The notes under the pieces are model-generated. The model searched no databases and was not told the origin of the DNA. It worked only from the letters and a program-made list of their open reading frames with translations. 64,000 nt of DNA from Epiperipatus broadwayi. Lineage: Eukaryota > Onychophora > Udeonychophora > Euonychophora > Peripatidae. A program made the position numbers and the translations under genes. Position 1 is the first letter of the stretch, and each line of letters begins with the position of its first letter. Where the stretch lies: assembly GCA_028023455.1 (NCBI GenBank), contig JAQFVV010000014.1, positions 5,202,280-5,266,279 on the forward strand, read 5' to 3'. Shown piece by piece: positions 35,040 to 47,338 of this stretch.

Positions 35040-35330
35040 ACAGAGATAGCCAGCGGACATAAAACCAATTACCAAAGTGACAACAGGTCATCATATAAAT
35101 AGTCCGGATTTTCATCAATCAGTTGTTGAGTTTGCAATCAGTTGAGTTCATTCAATCAGTTACTCAATCAGTTCTCAGTCAGTCCTCTCATGCATTTGTT
35201 AATAAAGGTCATGCAATGTTAACAGCCCCTGGAATCATATGACTTTTCTCCAGCCTGAGTCTGATGAAACAGCAATTTTCCTGATAAAAGTGATGCCTGC
35301 ATAACAACTTAAAAAATCACTAGAAATGTT
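35040..35330 (+). repeat. LTR-like promoter segment
   Basis: TATAAATAGTCCGG (35094) is followed at about 30 bp by a run of six AATCAGTT/ATCAGTT motifs and then AATAAAGG (35200). This TATA, initiator-rich and AATAAA order is typical of the U3-R part of LTRs. No partner copy or pol region is visible, so it is suggestive only. Confidence 0.35.
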
Positions 35331-35759
35331 TAACTGTCTCAAAGAATAATTCCATGGAATAATAAGCATTAAACTTCCAGAAAACCTCAAATCCAACAGG
35401 TGGGAAGAAGTCAATGTTCAAATTCTACAGATAATGAGTATCTTTTATTATTTCTGTTATTAAAGTAGCCATTGCAATCCTTAAAGCCTCCCAGAGTCAG
35501 TTAATAAATGAACTCTATAGCATGCATAGAGAACTATTGATGTGCATGTTTGTTAAATGTCAAGTAGTATTTAATGCTTTGTTATATGATATTCTAGTGT
35601 ATGAATTAAGAATGTGTGTGGTCATTATATATAATTATCATTGTCTAATTTAATTAAGTTTCTATAAAAGTAGTTAAAATTAGAATAATAAATGTTTAGT
35701 TAAATAAATTATCTTTAAGCTTATTATTTGTCAGGCAATTCTTTTATCACTAATGTGTT

Positions 35760-36050
35760 AGATTATTCTTTTGATTGAGCCAGGATATTTCGAGTACTGA
35801 ATTATGGGCCTATTGTCCAGAGCATGTTAATTACCTCATGTAATTAGCTGGTGCCAGAGGCTTACCTCAAAACAAATAAAGTGCTTTGGATAGTGGGGGT
35901 TTGAATCTAGCAATTGAGGTGGGCCACGGTCTGGAAATGTGATCGTGTTATCCATTGCATAGCTTGGTCTGATTATGGGTATCATTGATAGCTCTGCTAT
36001 CGATGGTATTCTCCCCTCTGCTTGAAGGGCTGGTCTGTCCATGTAATATT
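35760..36050. other. Higher-GC block of unknown origin
   Basis: Markedly less AT-rich than its surroundings, with a 68-codon minus-strand open frame (35836-36042). The composition is repeat-like and no domain is recognised. It may be an internal fragment of a retroelement. Confidence 0.3.
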
Positions 36051-36590
36051 TATAATATAAAATTATGATAAATAAGGTTTAAACCCAGTTAAACCTAGCA
36101 AATAGAGTACTCCAAATCATCTTCCAAATGCATCCAGTACTATATATATATGTGTGTGTGTGTGTTAATATTTATGAAGATTTTAAATCTGAATGTGAAT
36201 AATATAATAACAATTAGCAAGATAGATTTTCCAGAGTTCTTTTAACAAATTTGCAAAGAACACCCACTTTTTTATACTAATGTTAATTCAAACTAATGTT
36301 ATTAATATTTTATGACGATTGTCACTAATAATAAAGTTTCATTCCTTTAAGCCTCAATTATTGATTTATTACCCATATTACAATGTGAAATAGATAAAAA
36401 TGGTCCAATTTATATATAATTAATAAATTACCATTAACTAAGCATTTTTTGCAAGTTTATTAAATTTATTTTATTAAAACAGCATGTGAATTATTATAGT
36501 ATATGCGTTCCAAGTTAGCATCTCCATAATTACTACTTAAGCATCACATAATAAATATTACAAATACACACACGTATATATATTTTAATA

Positions 36591-36671
36591 TAATTTTATA
36601 TTTAAACAGTCTTTTGTCCATGCTTTCGACGACTGTGCAAAGTAACAAAAGACTGTTTAAATATAGAATTA
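36591..36671. repeat. Hairpin, 27-bp arms
   Basis: TTTAAACAGTCTTTTGT pairs with ACAAAAGACTGTTTAAA. The arms extend outward with a few mismatches. The 27-nt loop is relatively CpG-rich (TTTCGACGACTGTGC). Confidence 0.75.
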
Positions 36672-36730
36672 CATTTAAATAAAAAAAGTAAAAAATCACC
36701 AAATTATATATATATCAATAATACATATTT

Positions 36731-36921
36731 AATAGTCGATTGTTAATGAACACATATGGCAGAAGAGGTAGATTTTTTAAATATTCAGCTTTATTACTGC
36801 CTAGCATGCTTTTGATATATCATATTCGTATACATGATATATCAAAAGAATGCTGGGCAGTAATAAAGCTAAATTTTTTAAAAATCTACTCTTTCCTATA
36901 AGTAACCATTAACAGTCATTT
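36731..36921. repeat. Foldback, about 90-bp arms
   Basis: The left arm 36731-36822 and right arm 36834-36921 pair along their length. AGCTTTATTACTGCC matches GGCAGTAATAAAGCT, and TTTTGATATATCAT matches ATGATATATCAAAA. The loop is about 11 nt. Confidence 0.75.
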
Positions 36922-37569
36922 ATTATGTTATCTCAGAAAAAAAATTTTATAGTCGAATATTTAATAGTTATAATTTATTTAAACTGTTATTAAAATTATT
37001 AATATATATATAAAATTAAAGATTACTAAATGTGGCTGCTAATTTTATGACCAGAATTTTTTTTATTTAGGCTAATAATATTACAAGCAGACTTAGGATT
37101 ATTTTTTAGTTCAACTATTCATAGATAACGATTCTTTTTATTTTTCAGTAATTATTCCTAACTAGAATGTGAAACACCTTTAAACTATCATCCAGTCTAT
37201 TTCTATGTCTACTCCTTCATCAATCTTTTTCTAAGGATTTCTGAAAAGAAATTTTCCCTGCAGTTATTATTTAAATGGTGGCTTTTTTTCTTTATTTAAT
37301 GTAGAAATTATATTGCAATATAAAATGAGTTTTGATCTTAGTTCTAACACAGTATTAAAAGCTAAAAGCTATTGTAGTAATTCTAAGATATGTGATAAAA
37401 AAAGTTTCCAGTCTGCCCATCTGAACTGAACTACCTCCTCAAGAAACTTCAAACATCTTTTCATCTAAGCAAATAATCTAAATACAGAGCTGAGAGAAAA
37501 ATACATGAAAGTTGTTATTAGTAATAATTACAAATTTTTTAATAAACATCAAAATAAAAATACAAATTT

Positions 37570-38150
37570 TGTAATGTTCAATTAATTTTCTCAGAAGAAG
37601 AAAAAAAGATTGATAATGATGAATTGGCTAAGATTTATAACTACAAGTATCTTGATCACATTATTAATATAATATAGTTGAAAACCTAATGGATAAAATT
37701 AATCTTAGAATTCAATTTGAATTCTTAATATTAAAAGATGTGTTCTACCAGTTCTTATATATGGATCTGAGATTTGAACACTTAACAGAAAATCAATAGA
37801 GAGACTTCAGAAGACCTAATAAAGTATGAAGAGATGTATGATGATAGTAACAAGAAATAATTTAAAACAATATTTGGATGAGAAAACAAATAATTTTTAC
37901 TGACATCATTAAAAAAATTAAAAGATTTAAATGGAGCTAAGGTGTTCTTATTTCTGAAAATGATGATAATTGGTTGAAGTCTTAAATTTGATACTATGGT
38001 TGTAAATGATTTATAAAGAGACCATATGTGAGATAGTTGGATAAGATATGTAAGTTTATTTGTATGATGTGGAGGAAAAAAAGACTATGAATCAGAAAAA
38101 CTGAGACCATCCTGATTTGTATTGATAATGATAGAAAATGAATGAATGAT
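37570..38150 (+). mobile_element. 5'-truncated, degenerate LINE fragment (same family as copies 1 and 2)
   Basis: Matches copy 1 from about 23935 to its 3' end: AAAGATTGATAATGATGA, CCAGTTCTTATATATGGATC, GAGACTTCAGA, ATTAAAAGATTTAAATGGAG and ATATGTGAGAT. Many indels and stops make it much older than the two full-length copies. Its tail, GTATTGATAATGATAG, agrees with the family tail. Confidence 0.8.
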
Positions 38151-38279
38151 ATACATTTACATTTATTCATATTAAGTATTTTGTTGAAAAAAAAATCAAT
38201 TTCACTAATTTGAATATTATTTGTTCTTTGGTTCATTACATATTCATTTTTTGTGATGAACCATGTCTCTTTAATTTTG

Positions 38280-38499
38280 TGTTTATGATTGTTTCTCTCT
38301 TTGCATGTTATTTTAACATGACTTGGATCAAAACTATGGTTGTGTTCCCTGTCATCATTCTAAAGGACTGATGTATTAGTAGAATTGGGTTATGTCTGTG
38401 ATTTTGTTATTCTTAAGTGATAAGTATGGTATAGTAATCTTGGTTTTTATTATTATTTGTATGCTCAAGATTTTTGTTTGCTATTTTTGTTTTGAATTG

Positions 38500-38540
<41 letters not shown>

Positions 38541-40280
38541 ATATGCATTCTATTGCATCCTGATTTGTCAAATCAGCTACATTTGACTCTATCTCCATAA
38601 TTCTATCAGATTCAAACTGACACATTAATAATTATTGTGATATAGGAAGGTTTTAATTCTGCAAATGTATGTGATGTATAATTTTACATCTATACATTAT
38701 CTAATATGAAGGAGTTTAATAATCATTTTGTATTGTAGTGTACTATGTATACGCTTTAGTTTTAAGTCAAGACATTGGATTTGACCATCTTTCTCTAGTT
38801 CAATAGTTCAAGTCAATCCTGAATTTATGTCCAATTCACTGAATATGTGACTGATGATGTTTTGTGATTGATGTGTGTATAAAGACATTATGAATGTAGT
38901 GTATATATATACAATTTTTGTGTATGTTTAATATAAGGTCTATTATGTTTCTTTATAGGCCAAGGTCTGATTACATATAATTGCTTTTATGGAAGCCCAC
39001 TGACCATGATTGTACTATTACATACACATTATCTCTATACATAACCACAATGACATTATTTATCCATGTCAAGAACTCTAGAATTCTCTTTTTTAATAAC
39101 TCATTGATTATTTAAATTAATTTTTTGCAGCTTATTATACTGCAAAGTTCTGTGCAAAAGCCTGTGTTGGTTGGAAATGGTGATATTTTTAATGTAATCC
39201 ACAAATTCAAATGATAATTTGATAGTGTATTGGCAAAACCTAATTCTTTGTTAGTAATTCTGCTATGTATTTGGATGTTTCATGATAATACACTCTATTA
39301 TCCTTAATCAGAGCAGGTATTGTTCTTTGTGCATTTTAATATTAGCAAATAATCTAGGCAGTTTAGTACTAGATGGATATATGTCTAGGTACTGCTTCCT
39401 GTCATATAGTTTGTAATATGTTTTCTGAGTATAAGCAACTTCTAAATTTTCTTTTTTGGTTTAACATTATAATTGTTTATTTTATAGAATTTTAAAGCTG
39501 CAATTTGTATGAGCATTTTCTTTTTCAATGTGTTATTATTTAATAGTACTAAGTGATGACCCTTGTCTCTTTCATACAAATAATTTTATTTTTGGGAGAG
39601 CTCTTTTAAGTGCTTTGATATATCTGATACACGATGAGTGGTTTATCCTTTTATGTTCATGTGTAATTTTCAATTTTGCCACCATCTCCAGATGAGGTTT
39701 TAACCAACATTCTCCCAACATAACTAGGTTCAGCTTCCAGGATGGTGGTGTGTTTAAATGGAACTCTGTAATTTGATAAATTAAAAAATTCATTATTTAT
39801 TGAAAAATTTCTCTCTTCTGTTTATAAGCCAGAAATTTAAAATTTTTGGAAAATTTTGTTTCTAATTCTCTGTCCAATTTTTGACATCTCACTAACTACC
39901 ATTGTGGTAGGATAACATTTTCTTCTCTGTTTTTGCTACATGCCGTAAATGTTATGTTTAATTTCTGTTTAATCTTTCATTAATCATACCATAATCTGCT
40001 TCCTGAACTGTTCAATTACTTTATTATAACTGCTTATGGATTTGTTAATCATTATGTCAAAAGGGTTTGGGTGAGTAGTGTAGTATAGGCATCTTTTGAA
40101 AAAATTCCAGCCTAGTTCATAGTGTTATAATACCCCTTTTCTTTATGTCTGTCTATATAATGCCAGATGTTGTTATTTGCATTACCATAATATATAAATA
40201 TACTTTGATACTTTGCCATAGTTATTAATACTAATATAAAAAGAAATTCTAGATCATAGTTTAAATGTTATTGGATTATT
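38280..40280 (-). mobile_element. Penelope-like relic A (minus), left arm of an inverted pair
   Basis: Almost the whole segment is an inverted, diverged copy of 40290-42520. For example TTAACATGACTTGGATCAAA near 38310 matches inverted sequence near 42320, and ATCAGATTCAAACTGACA near 38606 matches near 41889. The orientation and coding class are inferred from the plus-strand partner. A minus-strand open piece (39572-39793) contains NLVMLGECWLKPHLEMVAKL, which has a counterpart in relic B. A long (TA)n lies at 38499-38537. Confidence 0.65.
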
Positions 40281-40289
40281 AGCAATGTG

Positions 40290-42520
40290 ATTTAGTATGT
40301 GTTTTTATATTAGCATTAATAATTATGGCAGAATATCAAGATATGTTTACATATTATGGCAATGAAGATAACAATATCTGGCATTATAAGACAGACATAA
40401 AGTAAAAAGGGATATTATAACTACAAGCTAGGCTGGATTTTTTTGAAAAGATGCTGTCACTATAATGTTTATCCAAACTCTTGGGACATAACAATTAACA
40501 ACTCCATAAGAAGTTATAATAAAGTAATTGAACAACTAAGAGGGAGGGTGCTTATGCTATGGATAATGAAAGATCAAACAGAAATTAAACAGAGCATTTG
40601 TGACTCGTAATAAGATCAGGGAATAAAACATTATTCTACCACAATGGTACATAGTGAAATGTCAAAAATTGAACAGAGAATTAGAAACCAAATTTTCCAA
40701 AAAATTTAAATTTTTGGCTTATAAACAGAAGAGGGGAGTTTTTCAGTAAATGGTGGATTTCTTAATTTATCAAATTACAAAGTTCTCTTTAAGTAGATCA
40801 CAATCCTGAAAACTGGACCTAGGTGTGTGGGAAATGTTATTAAACCCTCATCTGGAGATGATGGAAAAATTGAAAACTGTATATAAAAACAATTAAGAAA
40901 AATGACAAAGTGGCTGCAGCATTAAAAAACAACATAAAAAGGATAAATCACTCATCCTGGATTGAAAACATCAAAGCATTTAAAAAAAGCCTCAGCAAAA
41001 ATAAATTTACTTGTATAAAAGAGGACAAGAATCACTGTTTCATACATACTGCCCATGCAAATTGCAGCTGTGAAGTTTAATATAATAAACAATTATAATG
41101 TTAATGTGCATACTTAGAAAATACATATACAAACTATATGACAGGAAGCACTACCTTGATTATTTGCTAATATTAAAATGCATAAAGAACATCATCCACT
41201 CCAATTAGTGACTGACTTCAGAGGTGCATATAATGAAAGATCCAAACATGCAGCATAATTACTAAAGAAAAAACTAGGTTTTGGACAATATATATTATAA
41301 AATTATCATGTGAATTTGTGGATTGCATTTAAAATGTCACCATTTTCAAACAACATAGAATGGCATCTTTCAAAGTCACAGAACTTTACAATAAACCACA
41401 AACAATCAATTAAATGAAGAGACAAATATGCATAGAAGGGAATTCACTATAGAGTTCTTGATGGGATAGATAATGTTGTGGCTACATATAGAGATAGTGT
41501 GTATGAAATGGTACAACCATGACCAATGGGCCTCTCTGTGAACACAATTATATGTAATCAGACTTTGGTTTATAAAGAAACTAACATATTTGTCTTCTCT
41601 ATATTAAACATGCACAAAAATTGTATACACATGCACTATGTTGACAATGTCTTTATGTGCATACTGCAAGACATCATCAATATATGTTCTATGAATTGAA
41701 CATAAATTCAGGCTTGACTAGGCCCATTAAACTAGAGGAAGATAGTCAAATTCAATATCTTGATTTAAAACTAATGTGGATTCATAATTTACTGAAATAC
41801 AAAATGACTATTAAATCCCCTCATATCAGAGAATGTATAGATGTGAAATCACAAGAGCCCATCCTACACTGCAATAATTATTTATGTCAGTTTGAATCTG
41901 ATAAAATTAAGAAGATAGTCATATGATGCTGATTTGACAAAAGCAGGATGCAATAGAACACACATACACCTATATATACATTCAAAATAAAAATAGCAAA
42001 TAAAACCATCAATTGTACAAATAATAATAAAAACTGTATTACTATATCACACTCACTATATATGGATAACAAAATAGTACAAATTTGTTTAGGCAGATTT
42101 TATGTGGGATTTAGAATGACCATTAATTTAAATAACCTCCTTAAATGAAGAATGAAATACAAACATTGAATTGACCCAACATGGTTTATGCTGCAGGGTG
42201 CAGCTAAAAGGACTGCCCATATATATTCTATGGTTAGACAAAGGCAAATCTTAAAACAAGAATGATGCTGCATTGTCTATCATGAAAGTGAATATGGTCA
42301 TAGTTTTGATCCAAGTCATGTTAAAATAATGTGCAAAGAAAGAAATGATCGAACAAATACTAATCAAATCAACAAAACAATGGGTTATTTCAACAGAATA
42401 ACCAGGAATATGATATGAAAGCATTAAAAGTATACTTGGTGATAATAATCCAATTAAACATATTTAAACTTTGATTTAGTATTTCTTTTTATAGTAGTAT
42501 TAATAACTATGACTGAGTAT
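40290..42520 (+). mobile_element. Penelope-like relic B (plus), right arm of an inverted pair
   Basis: Reads in plus orientation. It includes IHMHYVDNVFVCI near 41615-41655 (an RT YVDD box with Asn for the second Asp) and QIQYLDLKLMW (the FLD block after the RT core), then a decayed C-terminal part. The same block order appears in the better-preserved element at 9835-11860, though the two are not close copies. The short motif TTTTTATA(T/G)TAG(C/T)ATTAATAA plus TATGGC/TATGAC occurs at about 40305-40335 and again at 42490-42515. That fits the terminal repeats of Penelope-like elements. Many stops are present. Confidence 0.6.
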
Positions 42521-43275
42521 CAATATATATATATATATAATATATTTATATATTGAAATAAGACATTAATTTTTCATGTTTTTCATATCAATTTTGGTAT
42601 GGTGTAATTAAGTATGACTATAAATTTAAAAGAGATTAATTTAATCTTGTCATTATAAACCATTTATATTGGGGGGTGGAAAATAACAAATAAGGTTTAA
42701 GTCATTATCCAAGAATCTAAAATTTGGAATACATTTTGGGGTATATTTGAAAGGTTTTTAAATTACCTGTAAGACAATAAAATAATAAACATACTAGGAG
42801 TCTCTAAATGAGAAGACAGGTAATTGAGAATTCAGTAAGTAGAAAAGACAGTGACAATCAGATGCAATGAGTTGGTCAGTAAGTCATCAAGCAATCTGTT
42901 GTGTAATATTAAAAGTACAGAGTCTAGCCAGAAAGTAAAAGCAGAGAAAAGCAACTGATTTAATTTGTCATCTGATAGTTGAAACTTGTGAAGAATGAGT
43001 GGCTAAACAATCTAAAGATTAATTGTTAAGTGTCTTTTTCAGAATTCTTTCAACTACTTTGGATATTACATTGTGTCCTTCACCTTGCATGGCATATTGA
43101 AAATTGGAAAGTTTATTTAATATTTCTATAGAAAATCATCAAAAATTGACTTACAAATCCAGATTTCTATGCACTGCTAATAGTAGCTTTATACATCATA
43201 CCTTCCGTAAAAATTGGAAATTTATTAATAATTGTATAATAATAGATACATAAACTTACTTTAAATGAACAAATA
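42521..43275. other. AT-rich intronic stretch
   Basis: Starts with (TA)n near 42522-42540. No recognisable coding or structured element. Confidence 0.5.
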
Positions 43276-43396
43276 TATCTGTATGTGCTGACACACAGTT
43301 AAAGGTGAAGAAAATATCTTCGATAGCGCTAAGCCACCTTAATATTATAATTCTCATTTTAGCTTCACCTTTAACTGAGTATCAACGCATATAGAT
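43276..43396. repeat. Hairpin, 35-bp arms
   Basis: CAGTTAAAGGTGAAG pairs exactly with CTTCACCTTTAACTG, and the arms continue outward with several mismatches (TATCTGTATGTGCTGA against a TATCTATATGCGTTGA complement). The loop is about 51 nt and includes ATAGCGCTA. Confidence 0.7.
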
Positions 43397-43836
43397 ATAT
43401 TAATAATTGTATGAAAAAATTAACAAATAATTATCATAGAAAGAAATTGATTTTTATTGACTGTATAAGAAATAGTGCGTTCATATAACATTAAAAATTA
43501 TCAAGACTCATATTCAGATTTATCAAATATTCTGTTGCAAATCCCAAAGTATTTCATTGAATTGTACATTCTCTATAAATTACGACTTATTTAATTAACA
43601 TATTATTACTATGTATAGTATTTATTAGATATTATATTTTGATAAAATCTACATCTGAGATTAAACAAAAGAAAAAAGAAAAGAAATATTCTTATAGTTA
43701 AATTGAAAACTTGTATATATAACTTCTTTTTCTTTTTTTTAGATTTTAAATTTATATCGTGAACAATTAAACATTCACAGTTACCGGAATTTATTTGTCT
43801 GAAGGTTTGTGGTGATGGTATATTATTAAATATGAT

Positions 43837-44026
43837 ATGTTGGACTATTTCCATCATCTATGAGTGAATGTTGAATGTATAGAAAATTTTAAACTTTATT
43901 TAAACTTTCCAAATACAAATGTTGTGTTATTAGTAACAAGTTGTTTGTATTTGGAAAGTTTAAATAAAGTTTAAAATTTTCTATACATTCAACATTCACT
44001 CATAGATGATGGAAATAGTCCAACAT
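43837..44026. repeat. Perfect 83-bp palindrome arms, 24-nt loop
   Basis: The left arm 43837-43919 and right arm 43944-44026 are perfect reverse complements by eye across all 83 bases. CCGGAATTTAT occurs on both outer sides (about 43784 and 44028), as if the sequence was copied around a template switch. Arms of AT-rich noncoding DNA stay identical only if the event is recent or gene conversion is active. Confidence 0.85.
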
Positions 44027-44744
44027 TCCGGAATTTATATTTTACTAAAACTTTGCTGAGTCACATAATATTGACATTACTTATATTTATTTTAAGTTGT
44101 TATATTTTGTAAAGTAATAATTGTAAGAATGGGGCAATTTATACGTATATCAGAATGCATTATAATTGCCAATGGGTCATTTAAAACATTTGAAATTTTC
44201 ACAAACAATATATTAAGCTTTATTTTTTTATGCCATGATTAGTATTTAGAGCATATAAATGTGATTGTTGCAGAGCTCGTAAATAACTTACTGTTTTTTT
44301 TTAGCTTTTTTTAATGTAATACATTAAATATTGGTTTATCATTATTTAAGTAGCCAATTTTAATATTAAGTATTACTGTTATTATTTTATAAATAAAATA
44401 TTATTTTTGTTAATTCTTAATCATTCTTTATTCTTTGCTCTATAATCTCAATTATTCATTATATTGCTGTATTTTCATGTTTCTCCAAATGAGAACAGAT
44501 TGGGGTATAGTTGCTGGAAACTATATGTATGCCTTATATTGCTAATTAAGTTTATATAAAATATTGCTAACATGGAAAATATATTAAGTCAGTTATAAGC
44601 AAGTGCAATAAATGGTGATCATATGATGTTTATTGGCTTAAAACCAATCCTGCCTAATATGATAGTGGTGGTATTGTTATTAGAAAACCAAAGATACCAA
44701 AATGTGTAGGTATTGAACTGAGTTCTGACCTACATGACTATATA

Positions 44745-44978
44745 AGTTATTAAGTAGAGATAAAAGGTAGCTGCTGGAGAGTTACATTAGATCCTAAGAT
44801 CCAGGTGCAATGCTCTCAGATCCAAGGCTCCTCACTGATGAAGGCCACAAGCCAGAAACTAGTCTGGGGATATTGGATGAGTAGGCATTAGATGGGGATT
44901 TTACACAAGCCTTCTGGCATCCATTGATTACTCTGGCTGCACCAAGTGGCAATACTATATGGAGAGTTTTGCCTGTTT
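44745..44978. repeat. Dispersed repeat, copy 2 (partner at 350-590)
   Basis: Closely matches the repeat near the window start over about 235 bp. It is bracketed by two copies of a 35-bp AT-rich sequence (AAGCAAG, then AATGGTGATCAT) near 44597 and 44990, possibly an old duplication at its boundary. Confidence 0.6.
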
Positions 44979-45009
44979 AATAACAGTCATAAGCAAGCAT
45001 AAAAAATGG

Positions 45010-46095
45010 TGATCATGTGATAATAGTTTTAACTAAGTATAAGTCTTACTAAAGTGGAAGGCACAAACTGATTACTATTAGCTATAAATATATGTCATTA
45101 CATATATCTATACTGTCACATAATTGTCCATATTTTCTGGTAGTCTAACATCTATTATTCCATTTTATTACAATAAATAAAAAATAAAATAATCAACTGA
45201 CTTTATTATTCTGGAGTTCATATGAAGTTTGACAATGAAAATGACAGAATTGGGTCATAATTAGAGTGACTATAGGTATTTGTATCCAAAACGGAAATAT
45301 TTTTGAATTCAAAATGGCATACTTTTAAAATACATTTTTATAACATGAAAATGGGTACAGCAGTTGTTTACTAATAGTATATTTTACATAAAGTAAACTA
45401 AAAATGATAATGATATAAAATAAAAAACAAAAAACTCATATAATATAGTATCTAACAAATAAAAAATGAAAACAATTTATTGATATTTTTCTGTTGGAAT
45501 TTGTTTTAATAAGACCTCCTGATTCTTAAGATAGTTGTAAAATTTCAGATACCATATCAATTTTAATTTTTGTTGATATGATTAATCTTAAGGTTATAGT
45601 GATAATTTGTTTTTTTTTTCTGGAACCTATATTCTTATTAATTAGAAAAACTACTCTTTTCATTTATGTGTTTGATCTATGCATTTGTTCCTGGCAAACA
45701 TAGTATATATTCAATAATCTTTGTCATTTTTTGATGTTCTAAACTATTATTTACAGTTGCAGTTTTTTTATTCCACTCCTCTATTTTTCAATAGTAACTT
45801 ATTCATTTATTAGAATAAATTTGGAAATTAATTTTTCAGCATCATTTATATCCCAGAAATGATTTTTTCCCTATATATTTTATGGTTTCTTTTACTTCAT
45901 TCCAACTTATTTTAGATTTTAATGAACACTATTTCATCAGTTTTAATTCTTTTTAATGACTAACCCATTGATTGAGATATTCACAACAAGTGTTAAAAAA
46001 TTATGTATACATTTTTCATGTCAATTTTTATATTATCATTGTCTGGTTTTTTTAATTTCTCTTTTTATTTCTGGCTAATAATTGATTTCTAGTAT
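45010..46095. other. AT-rich intronic stretch
   Basis: No recognised features, apart from weak minus-strand similarity that may continue the relic at 46100-46450. Confidence 0.4.
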
Positions 46096-46099
46096 CAAA

Positions 46100-46450
46100 T
46101 ATTGTGGTCATAACTTCAACCACAGAAACTTTGTAATCTTCCATTTTTTAAAACTGTTTCATGGAATAGGTGAGCCTGTGAATTTAGGAAGTGTAGCCAT
46201 ATCAGTGCACTTGGATTTTTAAAGAAATCTGTAATAATTTTAGGACATTTATTTTGACTTAGAAAATATGACTTGAGATCATTAAATAATTCTAACATTC
46301 TTCCAATTGCAGATTAAAGTGACAACCGTTGAATGTTGCTGTAATCAAAGATTTTTTTAAAATTCAACCTCAGCAAACTCACAAAATATCTTTAAAGTCT
46401 CAGTTCTCATTGTGTATATATAAAAAAAATGAATATATTTTTATAATTAT
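46100..46450 (-). pseudogene. hAT/ZBED-like transposase-derived relic
   Basis: The minus strand gives MRTETLKIFCEFAEVEF, then after a frameshift NIQRLSL, a stop, and SAIGRMLELFNDLKSYFLSQ continuing into NKCPKIITDFFKNP and WLHFLNSQAHLFHETVLK. The order LK.FC.FA..E, a (R)WLSL-like box and LKSYF...NKCP...FF matches the central part of hAT-like proteins of the ZBED/SCAND3 group as I recall them. Trp of RWLSL has become Gln-Arg. Only about 110 residues remain. Confidence 0.6.
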
Positions 46451-47338
46451 GCCCTCAATATCTATTGTCAGACAATCATTCTCAGTTGCATTGATTGGTT
46501 AGAAAGGTGACTTTATACTTTGTAAGCCAGTTTATAGAAGGCAACATGTCGTGCCATCTGCTAAAAACATTTTGAAAGTTTTGTAAAATGTAAGAAATTA
46601 TGCAAAATTTTATTGCCTGTTAAAAAATTAGACAAATGCCTATGTTAATGTAATTTATCGGAACAATGGGACACACTATTTTAAAACAGGACAGTCCCAT
46701 TCAAAATGGAACATTTAGTCAGTCACCTTAATCATGGTCCCTGCATTTTGAGCTTCAGAGTATACCAAACTATGCAGGACAATAGTCCATATGAGGATGA
46801 AGATGTCTCCAAAAGAAATATCACATAAATGATTAGAGCAATTGTCAATTAATGAAAGTTTGGACATTTTTCAGTTCTTAAAATAGCTAAAAATGCACCC
46901 CAATTAATATTTGATGGTTATCTGAATTATTTATGAGGTAAATACATGAATAAAATCATATGCCTAAATGTAAGCTGCCGGTATAATTACAGCAAGTAAA
47001 TGTATTAATCATTTTTCCATAAATCCCACCTGGATTTGTTTTGTGCTGGCTACATATAAGACAAATTCTAAACTTATTTTGTAACTTGGAAAAAATGTTA
47101 TTTTACTTATCTTAGATTTGAATTCCTGATTATGGTCAAACTAGGTGGAGGTACTAATTACTTCATAATGACATTCAGCACATAGATGTATATTAATAAA
47201 AATAAATAAACAAAAAAAATATTATTCACAATAGCACAGAAACTTATGTTTCATTAGATTTTTTACCAAAAAAAATAGCATAAATATTAAAAACATACAA
47301 GCTAAAGGATGATGTAAGTATGAGAAAATGTTATTTAC

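Noticed and set aside
35836-36042. 68-codon minus-strand frame in the higher-GC block
   Set aside because: Composition is protein-like, but there is no family match I can name and no splice context. Mentioned only as an unassigned block.
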